Under the pieces are notes generated by a model. The model saw only the letters and a list, made by a program, of their open reading frames with translations, did no database searches and was not told the DNA's origin. The position numbers and the translations under genes were made by a program. Positions 36,714-47,883 of a stretch of 64,000 bases of DNA are shown here, in pieces. Each line of letters opens with the position of its first letter. Position 1 is the first letter of the stretch. This DNA comes from Xiphydria camelus (taxonomy: Eukaryota > Arthropoda > Insecta > Hymenoptera > Xiphydriidae): positions 17,057,543 through 17,121,542 of the forward strand of contig OY783197.1 of NCBI GenBank assembly GCA_963678675.1, in the 5' to 3' direction.

Positions 36714-36726
36714 AAATCTTGCTGCT

Positions 36727-37413
36727 CACTTATCCGGCATGGCACGGCACGGCACGACCCATCAAAATACTGACTGGATCAAATACATACAACAGTATCG
36801 GGAAAATCACGCGGGAAAAACGCCATCTTACGGTCTAAAAATAGGCTGGAAAAGGCCTCGAAAAAATGGGCATGAGTGAGGAAAATAAATGTACTGCCGC
36901 CTACTTGTCCGGCACGGCACGGACCGTCGGGGACAAGGTTCATCGCTTCCGATCCTTTCCGTTAAACGACGGGACGTGCCGCGCCGGTCCGGCGTAGTGG
37001 ACGTGCCGCCGGCCGGTCATGAAGACTAGAGTCTGTATGTGCAAATATTTTGGCAGTTCATCACTTGTAGCCAACGATAGTGGAGTACACAAAAATTATC
37101 CCAAATAAATGGCGAAAAGTTAGTTTGTTTAGTGCAAAAATATACAGAAATTTATGACAGAAGTGACAGCAACTATCACAACCAATAAAGAAAGGGCAAT
37201 GTGTGGGAAGAAATTTCAGGGAAATGGAAAGACACGGTAATATTATTAATTATATATTATAACTGCTTGCTCTCTATTGCAGTAAAACGTCTACAGCTAG
37301 ATACTGTCTGATTATAATATATTTTACAAAATTTACGGACATTCATGTTCGAATCTGTCAGTTGTTGCCGGACGTCACCAGACGTCACCGTGCGGTGCCG
37401 TGCCGGGCAAGTG
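36727..37413. mobile_element. Nested element with CACTTRYCCGGCAYGGCAC tips
   Basis: CACTTATCCGGCATGGCACG at the left is inverted at the right as GTGCCGTGCCGGGCAAGTG. A further inward copy, TACTTGTCCGGCACGGCACG, starts near 36902. No coding frame and no clear target duplication. Confidence 0.6.
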
Positions 37414-37998
37414 AATGGCAAGCTTAATGAGTTGGCGTCCGGTAGGGCCTTCTCTCTACGCGAGAAGACACTTTTTTTTTCGAGAAGGAACAGTGGACTC
37501 GCCATCTCGTGGTGTGGCGGGGCACGTTGTGAGTATGACGAATGACAGTCGCGGAGAAAAAGTTTAACAAACTTCTGATGATTTGTGGTAAACTTTTTAT
37601 ACCAGTCAAGAAAATTTCTACCATCAAGTTTTATAAAATTGAGAATTTATTTGCGAAATTGCAAAAACTGTACAGTAAATTGGATTTACTACACCGAGTT
37701 CGTAATTTTACAAGATGCTTATGCAAATTTACTTCACTCTGTGTTGACTAAAATTAATAAAAATTTTAGTAAATTCTAAACAATGCATAGTAAAATTATG
37801 AATACTTTTACCATACAAGTTTAATAAATTTAATACGCGGTTAAGTTTTCTTCAAACTAATGTTTATAAAATGCATAATTGTTTTCTAAAATTACTAACA
37901 ATTCATAGTAATTTGAGTTTGCTACGTTCAATTTGTAAATTTACTATACTTCGGTGTATAGCAAATGTGTGGTATATTTACTAAAATGTTCTACAGTG

Positions 37999-39220
37999 TA
38001 CGCGACTTGGGTATCGACCCTTCCGCGGACGATCTCGAGTTCGTTTGGGACGCGATATGCAAACGAAGTACGGAGAAACTCTTCTTCCGTCGCAACCAGT
38101 ATCGCTTTACGAGTCGCGAATAAATCCCATCGTACGATCAAGACTCGTCCATCGCAAGAGCTCAGCAGAGTCGTACAAAGTACCTATGTATTATACTCGC
38201 GCTGCACCCGTCGCGGCCGATCATCCGACCGCTCTTTTTTCGTTCGACGCACGCCACGCGTAATAGCCGAGGCGGTAACGATCGGCGAAGTACCTCGTAG
38301 AACGTCGGAAACGATCGTATATCAAGAGCCAAAACGTCCGGGTTTATCTCCACGGTCTACCCGGGATTAAAACGTGACTCCCCGTCGACCGGACCCGACA
38401 TATACTTGAGGCGTGCGCGCGCGCTCGTATCCTGGCTTCGCGTGACCTCTCCCGCGTGTATCTCTATCGCGCCATTCATAACGAGCCGGCTTTCATTCAA
38501 GCCGCTACGGTCTGCGACGCGTCATCGTTCCACGACGGGGTGTCCACTCGTATCAGAGTTTCGTTCCTCTCGCCGTGTATCGCCGTCGCACTTTACATTC
38601 GAAAGCACAGTGAAAGGGCTTATTGTGAAATTCGGCTGAGATTCCTTCTCGAAAGACTCGCCCTCCCTGTCCTCCGCCCCCTCCTGCTTCCGCCTGGCTC
38701 GGCTCGGCTTTCGCTTTCCACGGGGAGGAAGTTCTCGCGACCGTGGAATTGTCTCGGGAGGATTTTCGGGGGGAGGGGGTGCGCGGCGCCAACCGCGAGC
38801 CCGAATTTGGTCTAATGGAAACGCGAAATTTCGGTTCGACGTTAATCTTCGCCGAGCAGTGACGGCGCGCGGTATCTTTTAATTGCGCGCGCCCGCGGTG
38901 GTGCTTGGCGAAAGTAATTTTCCGAGGTGGGAGAGGTCGATCCAGCGGGGACAGCGTGAGTCCGTGAGTGGATCCGATGCCGACGGTAACCCTGTTACCG
39001 CGATTGGAAACGGACCATGTATATTTCGTTCCACGTCGAAAAGAAACAGGATGTCTAGCGATCAGGGATAATAAATTTCTACGATATTGCCATTATGTCC
39101 AGGCGAGATGCTGTACGTAATATTCCATGATATTTTATGATATTTCCATGACTTCCGTGATTTCCATGATCGCTGGACACCCTGAGAAATTGTGAAGAAT
39201 AATCCACGAGTTGGCTCCGT
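37999..39220. other. GC-rich intergenic stretch, nothing recognised
   Basis: Open frames on both strands (up to about 138 codons) lack known motifs. From 39060 the DNA becomes AT-rich with loosely repeated CCATGATATTT-like words. Confidence 0.4.
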
Positions 39221-39655
39221 ACCCCGTGTTTTGTTTAATACACGCCAGTGCAACGGGTTGCATATCGGTTGGCGCATCCCGTCCGCTATGGTTTCGCGTA
39301 TGAAAAATTGTCAGGGCTGTCCAGAGAACACGAAGGGGGCCTTAGGTGTATAGGTGTTAATCGGGCATCCACTGCACGGGTATCCTCGTTAATGCCTATA
39401 TAGGGCCCGTACGATTTTATCTAGGCATCCACGATAATATTATCCTGATTGTCCGCAATAATGCCCGTACGAGGCCAAGATAGGCTTTAGCTGGGCGTCC
39501 ACAGTAACTTTATGTGGAATTTCCCTGTTAATTTTGTCAAGGCTTCCTCGATTCAGTAGAATAGTAATACTAATAAGTTAATTAATAAGTTTACAAGTTT
39601 TTATTCACAATACAGATCACTTGATATGGAATAAAATCACTGCCAACAACACTAG

Positions 39656-39722
39656 GTATAGCTCCATGGTCGAGGCTTCGGTCTCCTATGTTGAGCACCC
39701 GGGTTCAAGTTCCCGAGAGCCC
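39656..39722 (+). repeat. tRNA-derived (SINE-like) sequence
   Basis: TAGCTCCATGGTCGAGG could be an A box and GGGTTCAAGTTCC a B box about 35 nt downstream, with the T stem largely paired. The acceptor stem does not pair and the A box is poor, so this is not a functional tRNA. Confidence 0.4.
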
Positions 39723-39825
39723 AATTGGAAAATTATTTTCAATATTTAAAGAAATAGAGATGTTCAGATGATTAGCAATGGTATTTTCGGTCGATTCATG
39801 TGGCAGCCACTTTACTTCTTTTCTC

Positions 39826-40260
39826 GAAACTTTCCCATGGCATGTTGACGTCGTAAAATTATAGATTCATATCGACTTCAAGCTATTGAACCAATTCTCA
39901 GAGCGTTTGAGTAGGGTTTCATTCCAATAGAGCTTGCAGTTGTTCATCTTCGAACATTTTTGTCAGACCTGGCCGTGGTTTGTCGTAAGCATCACAGTTT
40001 CCACTTTTGAGGCGACGAAACCAGTCTCTCCACATACTGTCTTGCGATGGAACAGATTCAGCATAAGTTTGCACGAGTAATTGATGAGCTGCTGCAGCAC
40101 TTTTTTTTTTAATCTGAGTTGTGTAGACATCGAATCTGAGTATACATCGAAAAAACAACTTATCGCGTTCCACTTTCTCACGTTATAACTACTTATGTCG
40201 TGCGCAGCGACTAATACTTCTTGTATCACTCAAAATTATGAACATTTCTGATTAATGTGT
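39826..40260 (-). pseudogene. Mariner transposase relic (N-terminal part)
   Basis: The minus-strand frame 40173-39919 encodes MERDKLFFRCILRFDVYTT, AAAAHQLLVQTYAESVPSQD and WRDWFRRLKSGNCDAYDKPR, the N-terminal helix-turn-helix part of mariner transposase, alignable with the copy at 27362-28640. It stops before the catalytic domain. The adjoining segment 40186-40256 matches the 5' untranslated part of that copy, but in the opposite relative orientation. Both tips are missing. Confidence 0.85.
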
Positions 40261-40712
40261 AGTGATTCTTGGGATTGTTTGGCCTGATTATTACCTAGTG
40301 AAAGAGTTAAGTTAAATTAATCCCTTTAATGGTCCAGGACAGGCATCCCAACTAGGGCCAAGATGTTATCAGGGAAAATAACCTTGATCCTAGCTAACGT
40401 CCGGAAAACAATTTCCACGTGGGTTTTCCCGTAATTCGGTGGTAATATCGATAGTCAAGATCCAAACTAAATAACACCGGCTACCGTTTATTTCCTTGAT
40501 TATTCGAAAAAACTATAGGTATCGGAGCGTCTGCCACTGTGCTCACTAACGAGATGACCAATGTTCCTCAGACTCATACTTCTATTTGATTCGGATCATG
40601 GCTGTCAGTATTACCACCGAATTACTGTAAACTACAGCGGACGGGACGCACTAACTGATATACGACCCGCAGCACTGACGTGTATCGAATCAAACACGGG
40701 TTATATCTACGA

Positions 40713-41305
40713 TTACATGATTTCGCGCGCGAGGGGAGGGAGTCGAAAATTCGGTTCGTCCCAACACGTCGGCGGTCTTGGCTCCTCGCCTCCGTAACGT
40801 CGATCCCGAGGTCGATCCCTCACGAGGAATCCCTCGCAGGAATACGGTGGGTGGGCGCGAGCAACGGACTCCCAGACCCTCTCGTTTAGCGCGTTTCGCT
40901 CGCGGGAGGTGGTCGTCCGCGCGCGCGGGCAACGCCAACGTCCAATATCAAACCCGTCGTAATTTATGTTAGCGCGAGCGTGCATAATGCTGTTTGCACA
41001 AAAGCGGCTGTGTCACGTGGCGGCTCGTGCCGGGAGCGAGCCACCGGCCCGCTTCTCCACGCGGCGCGACAACGTGGAGAACCCTGCCGGGGTGTAGGCG
41101 CGAGTGGGACACCCCGCGTGGGAGATCTTTATTGGCGTAAGCCTCGACGCGCGCGACCGGCGGGTACTCGGTTACTATACGCCCCGAATAGGTCTCGTTT
41201 AACGAGACGACGAACGCGAGTCGGTGGATTCGCTTCCCCGCGCGCGCGTTACCGATTACGCGTCGGAGACGAGCGCGCGATCGGATTCCCGGAGCGACGC
41301 GCAAT
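40713..41305. other. GC-rich stretch, nothing recognised
   Basis: CpG-dense DNA containing a GTCACGTGGC E-box palindrome near 41012. No gene was recognised. Confidence 0.4.
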
Positions 41306-42268
41306 GGGGTTAGGATATTTGGAAAAAATGTGTTAATTAACCATATAAATACGTTCTATGCTCATAGATATTCAGTAGAAATTTGCTTTTTCAATGTTCA
41401 ATAACGATATTTAACGTCAAAATGCAATTTGAAGTGCTGAATTTCAAACGCAGCTTTAAACGCGTTATACGATTGGTCGAACTGCACATGGTTTGAACAC
41501 ACTGCTTTCCATAGTATGGTTGTATCATCCAATCGCAGTTTCGGTAGTCTAACCTGATCTTGCCGTAGCACCGTAATCACAAGTGGACAGCAGACGCTCA
41601 ACCCATTTACTGAATTCAGATCTCTACCATTCGACATAACAAACGGACTCTCTCGGTCATTTAGACATCTTAAAAGCACATTATCGCACACATATTCCTA
41701 AACCGTTACTATACCAAAAAGCTAAATTTTTAAGGAGGAGCATTTTAAAACTTCCCATCAAAATGAAATCGAAATAATGTTGCTTTATGTGGATAAAGTA
41801 TTTAGGATTTTTATGTTAAGATGAACAAAGCATTTACAACTTGCTCCGCACAGAGATTACTACTGATTTAATGTCATTGTTGCATGCGGCAAAAATTTCG
41901 TATAGTGACACTTTAGGATTATATGTGCGATTTCTTCATCATATCAACACGATCCTTTATCGATTAAAATGCACTTTAAACGCATAGTCGTTTATCAATA
42001 TTCTACGTTCTATATAAAAATTGGGATTCTCTCTGATATTATAAGCAACAAAAATTTCCATTACCCTGAGGTAAGAAAATATTTGTACACGGTACTCTGA
42101 TAAGCACATCCTACGTCATTTTCTTTTCATATTCCGTTTGAATTCACTGTCTTTAATTCGTTAAGAACTATGGAAACAATGATCTTTAAGACAAAATCCT
42201 CTTATAGAAGTGTCAATCCAGACAAACTATTTTTCCATAAGAAAAGAAATTTTCGTGTCCCAACCCAA
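41306..42268. mobile_element. 963-bp dispersed element, copy A
   Basis: The left edge GGGGTTAGGATATTTGGAAA and right edge CGTGTCCCAACCC are related as short inverted tips. Its whole length aligns in reverse with about 60130-61075 in the P450 intron: AACCATATAAATACGTTCTA here is the complement of TAGAACGTATTTATATGGTT there, and ATTCTACGTTCTATATAAAA matches its inverse. A 97-codon minus-strand frame inside (41398-41691) resembles nothing I know. Confidence 0.75.
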
Positions 42269-43428
42269 TTCAAGAGTCATCGACGACAGGTAGCGGCGGT
42301 GACCCCGCGTCGACAGATGCGCGCGATCCGTTATACGCGCGGCGCGGGTGAACTGAAGCGCGGGGAAGCGAAGGGCGAATCATTCGCGTCACTGCTCGCG
42401 CGCGATGGGTCGGCCTCTTCTCCGCGCCTCGCGAGCGAGATGACACGCGTAATCGCGTAATCGCGGCGCGTGCCGCAGTTCGAGCAGGGGGAGCTTTGAT
42501 CTCGCGCGCGCGCGATGGAACTCGAAGAGATGATTCGCACGAGACGTACGTCCGACCGCGATCGAGCGGTGCGGTACGTATTCTCGTGTCCGCGTACAAC
42601 GTCCCCTCGGAGATCAGCCCCGCGCGTCCTAATCCCACGATATCCTCCGCGCGGAGCGGCATTGGCATTGGAATAAGAGTGGAATCGGGCATTCGAACGG
42701 ACGTCGTTCCCACCGCGAGGCGAGGGCGGGCGGAGGAGGCAGGTCGCAGGGACACAATGCTCGGGGATGATATTGCCAATATTTGGTTTGATTCTCGCGC
42801 GGCTGTATGCAGGGGTGCGAGCCGCGGCACCCGTATACACGCCCTGTGTACGTACGCGCCGGGGTTGGCGTCGGTGTGCATCGGACGAGCGCGAATTACC
42901 ATCCGAATGTCCCTGGCGCTGGTCAGCCTTTGTCAGCCCCGGCGTGACTACGCTAACCGCGCGGGCAGGGGAACCCCCGCGCGCGACGCCGCCGTATGTT
43001 CCGTACAGAGGTGCGCAGATATCGGTGCGCGCGGAGGAAGGAGGGAGGTGACTCGCGACTCGGATCGCGGATGCGGTCGGATCGACCGCGGTGATTGCAG
43101 TTGGAGTAAAAGGAAAGTGAAGTTGATCGATCGCGCGGACGCGCGGGGTGGTCGAGGGGGCGGAAGGAGAAGAGGAACGAGTGGAAGAAGTCGAGTCGTG
43201 GCAGGGCGGGGTGGGGTGGGAGGTAATCGAGAGACTCCCCGGCGGCGAAGATCGGGCCGAGTTATACCTATAGGTGTATGCGGGGGAGTTTAACCCACCT
43301 GGTCAAATCGAGGTTGTTGCACCTCTCATCCCCGTCTTTTTTTACGTATTTCAAAATAAGAAAATTTACGACTACCGCGCGGCAATCGAGCAGGCGTATA
43401 AGCTTTGCGATGACACGGAGAACTCGTA
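42269..43428. other. GC-rich, CpG-rich stretch without a recognisable gene
   Basis: Long overlapping open frames on both strands (up to 265 codons) reflect GC bias. They are Arg-, Ala- and Gly-rich without motifs. Confidence 0.45.
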
Positions 43429-44448
43429 AGCTGTAAAAAATTTTGTTGTAAATTTACTGAACATGTGTTACTCTACGCATATACCTACGGTGTAGCAATA
43501 TTATGAAAAATTGTTATAGTAAATTTGTTACACCGATGTAGTAATGTTACGACATATTCGTGTAATAAATTTACCACACTAGTGTGGTAAACTTACTGCA
43601 TCAGTGGAGTAAATTTACCGCACGAATGTGTCGTAAAATTACTATAGGTACCGTATATCTCTCTCTCGTGGAGCTTCCTACACATGTCTAGTAACTTTAC
43701 TAAACTAGTGTAGTAATTTTACCATGCGAATGCTTAGTAAATTATTACCATAATGTAGTGATTTTAATGACGAATCGATATGCCGTAAAGTCTTGATGGG
43801 CAGAAAAAAAGACAACTCCGCTGATCTGCGGGAAGCGATGGGACTGGGCCCCCAAAAGGGTGGACGTTCTCATTAGAAAGATCGTCAATGGCATGAGTAA
43901 TGAGTCGACATCCGGTAGGGCCTTCTCTCTATGTTGTGAGTCAGACGAATGGCAATCGCGGAAAAAATATTTAGCAAACTTCTGATGATTTGTAGTTAAC
44001 TTTTTATACCAGTCAAGCAAATTTAAGAAACGAATATGCATTTTTTCCATCAAGTTTTATGAAATTGAGAATTTATTTGCGAAATTGCAAAAACTGTACA
44101 GTAATTTGGATCTACTACATCGAGTTTGTAATTTTACAAGATTCTCGTGAAATTTACTTCACCCTGTGTTAAATAAATTGAATAGAGGAGAAAAGGTCCG
44201 AATATTGGTCCCATTTTGTTTTTTCGTAATAAATTGGCTATTATTATTTTTAGATAATGTTTAAAAACGTTTACATGTAGTATAAGGACTTAGCAATAAA
44301 GTTCCAAACGTGTTTATCTAAAACTATGAAATATATACTATACGTAACAACAACATTTTTAGAGTAATGCGACTTTCTTCAGTTAGGTCAGAAGGTACCA
44401 AATATCCCGACCAGAAATTTGGCTTGACATGCCGGTTGTCACATCAGG

Positions 44449-45095
44449 CCCTGATCAGGCATACGCCCGGCATGCCGGATCCGGTTTGCCTTAGCTGGGC
44501 CGTACCCGGCCCGGGTAAGGCATACACACGGCATGCCGGATCCGGTTTGCCGTGACTGCACTGAAAAAAAAAGATTAAAATTTATTCTATTAGAAGGATA
44601 ATCTGAGTACGAAAGGTAAAACAGATCAAAAATTATCCTTCCAGGGTATAAAATTTATCCTTCCTTAGAATAATTTTCAATCCACTTTATCTTTCGTACT
44701 CAGATTATCCTTCTAACAGAATAATTTTTAATCTTTTTTTTCTCAGTGTGCGCCGTACCCGGCCCGGGTAAAGCATACGCACGGCATGCCGGATCCGGTT
44801 TGCCGTGGCTGCGCCGTACCCGGCCCGGGTAAGGCATACGCCCGGCATGCCGGATCCGGTTTGCCTTAGCTGCGCCGGGCCCGGCCCTGATCAGGCATAC
44901 GCCCGGCATGCCGGGTCCGGTTTGCCTTAGCTGCGTCGGATTCGGCCCTGATCAGGCATACGCCCGGCATGCCGGGTCCGGTTTGCCGTGGCTGCGCCGT
45001 ACCCGGCCCTGATCAGGCATACGCACGGCATGCCGGATCCGGTTTGCCGTGGCTGCGCCGTATTCGGCCCTGATCAGGCTAATCCACGGTAAACC
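44449..45095 (+). repeat. 61-bp tandem array
   Basis: About eight units contain GGCATACGCCCGGCATGCCG and ATCCGGTTTGCCGTGGCTG; complete units start at 44751, 44812, 44873, 44934 and 44995. Units alternate between a CCCGGGTAA and a CTGATCAGG segment. The array is split by the MITE at 44559-44748. Confidence 0.9.
44559..44748. mobile_element. Fourth-level MITE inside the 61-bp array
   Basis: A 190-bp foldback of the CACTGARAAAA family (copy at 3695-3887), with AGAAGGATAATCTGAGTACG in one arm and its inverse in the other. TG flanks both ends. Removing the element and one TG restores an exact 61-bp array junction (GCCGTGACTG joined to CGCCGTACCC). Confidence 0.92.
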
Positions 45096-45362
45096 TAGTC
45101 CAGTCAGTCAATCCACGCTGTGGCGGCCTGACGCCAGATGGCGCCGACCCTCTCGGCTCTCGGTAGTAAAACGGCGGTACAGTACTATATACCTAAAAGG
45201 ACCACAGAGTGTCTAAGGCAGGAGTCGGCCTAGCCTTACTGACGAGTATACAGGCCGACTCCGGATCGAAATGACGAACTCACTCGTCTGCCACAGTGAT
45301 TTTTGAAAGCGATTTTGTTTATATATAAAAATAAACAATTATCGTATGGAAAATTTAGAGTA

Positions 45363-45512
45363 CCCGATCAGAAATTTCGATACTTGTCACGTCAGGACCG
45401 AATAAGGCAACCTGACCAGGGCCGGGTAAGGTTGCCTGATAAGGGCCTGACTTCCAAGATCCGGCTGCCTGAGCCGGCCCTGATGTGACAAGTATCGAAA
45501 TTTCTGGTCGGG
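45363..45512. mobile_element. Short MITE, CCCGAYCAGAAATTTCG tips
   Basis: CCCGATCAGAAATTTCGATA and its inverse TATCGAAATTTCTGGTCGGG enclose 150 bp. The arms are about 36 bp and include CTTGTCACGTCAGG or its inverse. The flanks are TA and AT. Confidence 0.7.
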
Positions 45513-45560
45513 ATGGGCCCTTTTAAAAAACTAAAACTAAACTCTTTCTAGAACAAGAAC

Positions 45561-45810
45561 GTATACCTACGTAAACATATTCCAAAGTGAAAAATGATGG
45601 AAATATTGCAAAGTAGTGACAAAAATCATACACATAGGCGTTTTTCTACAGAGATGTCTCGGTACATTGTCCATATTCAATTAACGTATACCTACGTAAA
45701 CATATTCCAAAGTGAAAAATGATAGAAATATTGCTAAGTAGTGACAAAAATCGTACACATAGGCGTTCTTCTACAGAGATGTCCCGGAACATTGTCCATA
45801 TTCAATTAAC
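45561..45810 (+). repeat. 125-bp tandem duplication
   Basis: GTATACCTACGTAAACATAT begins at 45561 and again at 45686, and the following 125 bp are repeated with only a few substitutions (for example TCTCGGTACATT versus TCCCGGAACATT). Confidence 0.92.
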
Positions 45811-46295
45811 ACAGCGGGCCCATATTCCACACATATACAACGAATTAAAAAATTAGGTTTTAACATAGGTACTATTTTTTATATGATGAGAGAGAACATG
45901 TGCAAGAATTCATTTTTAACCTTTCCTTTTATTAGATTAAGCAAAAGGAGTTATGAACTAATATCAGAAAATATTAAAATCAAGCTAATTAAACGTACAC
46001 TGCAAAATGTTCAGTAAACAGAAAGCAAACAAACCCACACCTTGGACAAACACCATGTGGAATGAAGACAAAAACGGGCGATGTTTGTGTGGCGGCCATG
46101 CTAGCTTAAATTTACTCACCTTCAGATAAATAACGTTATTTGTTAGGTAAATAAACCAGGGGCCCATATTAAGTACAGGGCCCATATTCGGACCTTTTCC
46201 TCTAAAAATATAAGTAATATCAAGACAATGTATGGTAAAGCTATGAATTCAACACTTTTACCATACAAGTTTAGTAAATTTAATACACGGTTAAG

Positions 46296-46431
46296 GCCCA
46301 CTTGTTCAACGTAAGTTCAAGGCTGGTTCAGCTTGAATCGCCGTTCTTGGTATATTTCGTGTCATACATAATATACCAAGAACAGCGGTTCAAGCTGAAC
46401 CAGCCTTGAACTTACATTGAAGAAGTGGGCC
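46296..46431. mobile_element. PIF/Harbinger-like MITE with TAA duplication
   Basis: A 136-bp near-perfect foldback with tips GGCCCACTTGTTCAACGT and the inverse ending GTGGGCC. TAA flanks both sides, and removing the element and one TAA restores the GGTTAAGTGTTC seen in copy 1 of the host element. A 3-bp TAA duplication and GGCC-type tips fit PIF/Harbinger elements. Confidence 0.8.
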
Positions 46432-46586
46432 TAAGTGTTCTTCAAACTGATGTTTGTAAAATGCATAATTGTTTTGTAATATTACTAATAATTCATAGTA
46501 ATTTGAGTTTGCTACGTTCGATTTGTAAATGTACAATACTTCGGTGCAGCAAATGTGTAGTAAATTTACTAGCATTTTTCACCGTG

Positions 46587-47285
46587 TACCGTCGACGCGA
46601 AAAGGGTGATCGCGCGGAATCGCTCTAAAAAATTCCACCGATGCCGATGAAAGAGAAAACAAGGAAACACCCCTCGGAGGGGTATCGCGTCGTCCGACGA
46701 AAGTCGGTCGACACCGAGAACGGGGAAATATCGACACAGCTTCGAGCGAGGCATGTCCACTTCGCTTTCATCGAAATCCGACTACGGAGGGTGCGGGCCT
46801 TCCCGCCTTCGCGCACGTGTACACGGAGCAACGCGGTGTACGCGAAGACGCTCGCACGAATCGGACGTCTCATCGCCGTAAATTTGAACGCTGCCCCGCG
46901 CGCGCGCCTGCCTCGTCTCTCCCCGCCGAAAATAAAATAATGTTTTACACCCTGCGTGTCCAATATGGCGCGAGCAACGGGGAGGGTGCACCAGTCGGTA
47001 CAGCGCGCGACAGGTGGCCCGTGAAATCAGTGCGCGAACGCACCGTCGCCACCCTCGGTCGATGCGGTTCATTGGGAAATTAAGTGTATAATAATAGGAG
47101 GGTGGGACGGGCACGAAGGCGCGTTGAAAAGGCATCCTCTCTAATTCGAATAAAACGGCTCGGACGACTCGGGCTCCCGGTATTCGTCCTCGACGATCGA
47201 GAGATCCGGGCCGAATGGGGATCCGGACTGCCAAACTTCACCGCTTGGCGGCACCACTACTGCCTAGGCTTTTCCGTGCGCATTT
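46587..47285. other. GC-rich intergenic stretch, nothing recognised
   Basis: Open frames occur on both strands without motifs. The segment lies downstream of the SAP-domain gene. Confidence 0.4.
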
Positions 47286-47312
47286 CAATCCGTTAAATAC
47301 AACAATGAATTG

Positions 47313-47318
47313 TTTATT
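47313..47318 (-). terminator. Poly(A) signal of the SAP-domain gene
   Basis: AATAAA on the minus strand lies about 170 nt past the stop codon at 47486, in an AT-rich 3' UTR. Confidence 0.6.
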
Positions 47319-47485
47319 AAAAAATTACATATATATATCGATGCTTCGAAATCTGTAGTCCAGCAGTTGGAGCATAAAAATAATGAAATTAGATATCTAT
47401 AAATGTATTTTAGCTACGTATATTGATCTAAATCGTTTGAGATTTGTTTAAATCGTATTACATTACGTTATGCTGTATACGTATG

Positions 47486-47883
47486 TCATTGTTGGAAAGC
47501 ACGTCGTCCTGTAGTTATTCCAAGGAATGATGGTATCTGCATTAATGTCTTTGTGTACTCTGAAGAATTTGGTGACCAAAACTTTGGATCCAAACTACTG
47601 CTATTATCATTTGAAGTTGAGGTCTTCGGCAAATTAAAATAGTTATTTGCATCATACAAGCATAATCTGAAATGAAAAATATATTGCTCACGATCTAACT
47701 GATCATTTCTTTACCATACGTGTATTCGAACGATTTCTTTCATAAATAATGAAATTGTTAAGGTTATGAGGATTACCATAATCCACATATAATTTGGAAT
47801 GTATCTACCTGTCCAGAAGATCTTTCTTCTTTCCTTGCAAAGAAGCTCCCCGACGATTTAATTCACCTTTTAACTGAGCTACT
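47486..47883 (-). CDS. SAP-domain protein, 3' exons (partial or truncated)
   Basis: Two minus-strand exons, 47883-47809 and 47666-47486, join at GACAG/GTAGAT and TTTCAG/ATTATG. They encode VAQLKGELNRRGASLQGKKK then DLLDRLCLYDANNYF, a SAP motif (helix-extended loop-helix, 35 residues) that usually binds AT-rich DNA or RNA. About 50 more residues follow, including PKFWSPNSSEYTKTL, and a stop TGA. Similar SAP units head the SWIM/YqaJ-nuclease proteins common in invertebrates; if so, the catalytic part is missing and this may be a short isoform or a truncated copy. A possible first exon at 48180-48104 (MRPRSSTPLAIPRSS..., donor GGG/GTGAGA) is in the right phase. The start is therefore uncertain, while the splice sites and SAP motif are convincing. 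Confidence 0.65.

Larger units (their letters stand above)
35916..37998. mobile_element. TTTACTA-rich 1.1-kb TA element, copy 2, interrupted
   Basis: This copy aligns with copies 1 and 3 from the left arm (TTTTTTTGTAAAATTACTAA) to the right tip TTCTACAGTG, which is followed by TA. About 1.05 kb of foreign DNA separates GGTACGAGTAA (36374) from TGAGTTGGCGTCCGGTAGGG (37428). The foreign DNA includes the elements at 36375-36713 and 36727-37413. Non-coding. Confidence 0.8.
39222..40710. mobile_element. ACGGGTTGCATATCGG foldback family copy, interrupted
   Basis: The left arm CCCCGTGTTTTGTTTAATAC with ACGGGTTGCATATCGGTTGG stops after CTATGGTTTC near 39296. The rest of the arm resumes at about 40430 with TCCCGTAATTCGGTGGTAAT and continues to the right tip CAAACACGGGT. 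TA flanks both outer ends. The roughly 1.1 kb between contains a SINE-like sequence and a mariner relic. Confidence 0.7.
44406..45512. mobile_element. Third-level element, CCCGACCAGAAATTT tips, carrying a tandem array
   Basis: CCCGACCAGAAATTT at 44406 is inverted at 45498-45512, and AT flanks both ends. TTGTCACATCAGG just inside the left tip also has its inverse near the right tip. A shorter element with the same tip (45363-45512) could share the right end, so it is unclear which left tip pairs with it. Confidence 0.65.
44184..46203. mobile_element. Second-level element, AGAGGARAAAAGGTCCG tips
   Basis: AGAGGAGAAAAGGTCCGAAT at the left is inverted at the right as ATTCGGACCTTTTCCTCT, with TTGGTCCC and GGGCCCATA inside. 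The interior includes GGGCCCATATT repeats near 45815, 46160 and 46177. No protein was recognised. Confidence 0.75.
43429..46586. mobile_element. TTTACTA-rich 1.1-kb TA element, copy 3, with deep nesting
   Basis: The left tip CTGTAAAAAATTTTGTTG and right tip CATTTTTCACCGTG are flanked by TA. The arms and the central block match copies 1 and 2. About 2 kb of foreign DNA (44184-46203) and a separate MITE (46296-46431) are inserted. Confidence 0.85.

Noticed and set aside
42496..43293. 265-codon plus-strand open frame
   Set aside because: It is Arg/Gly/Ala-rich in GC-rich DNA, with equally long frames on the other strand and no recognisable motif.
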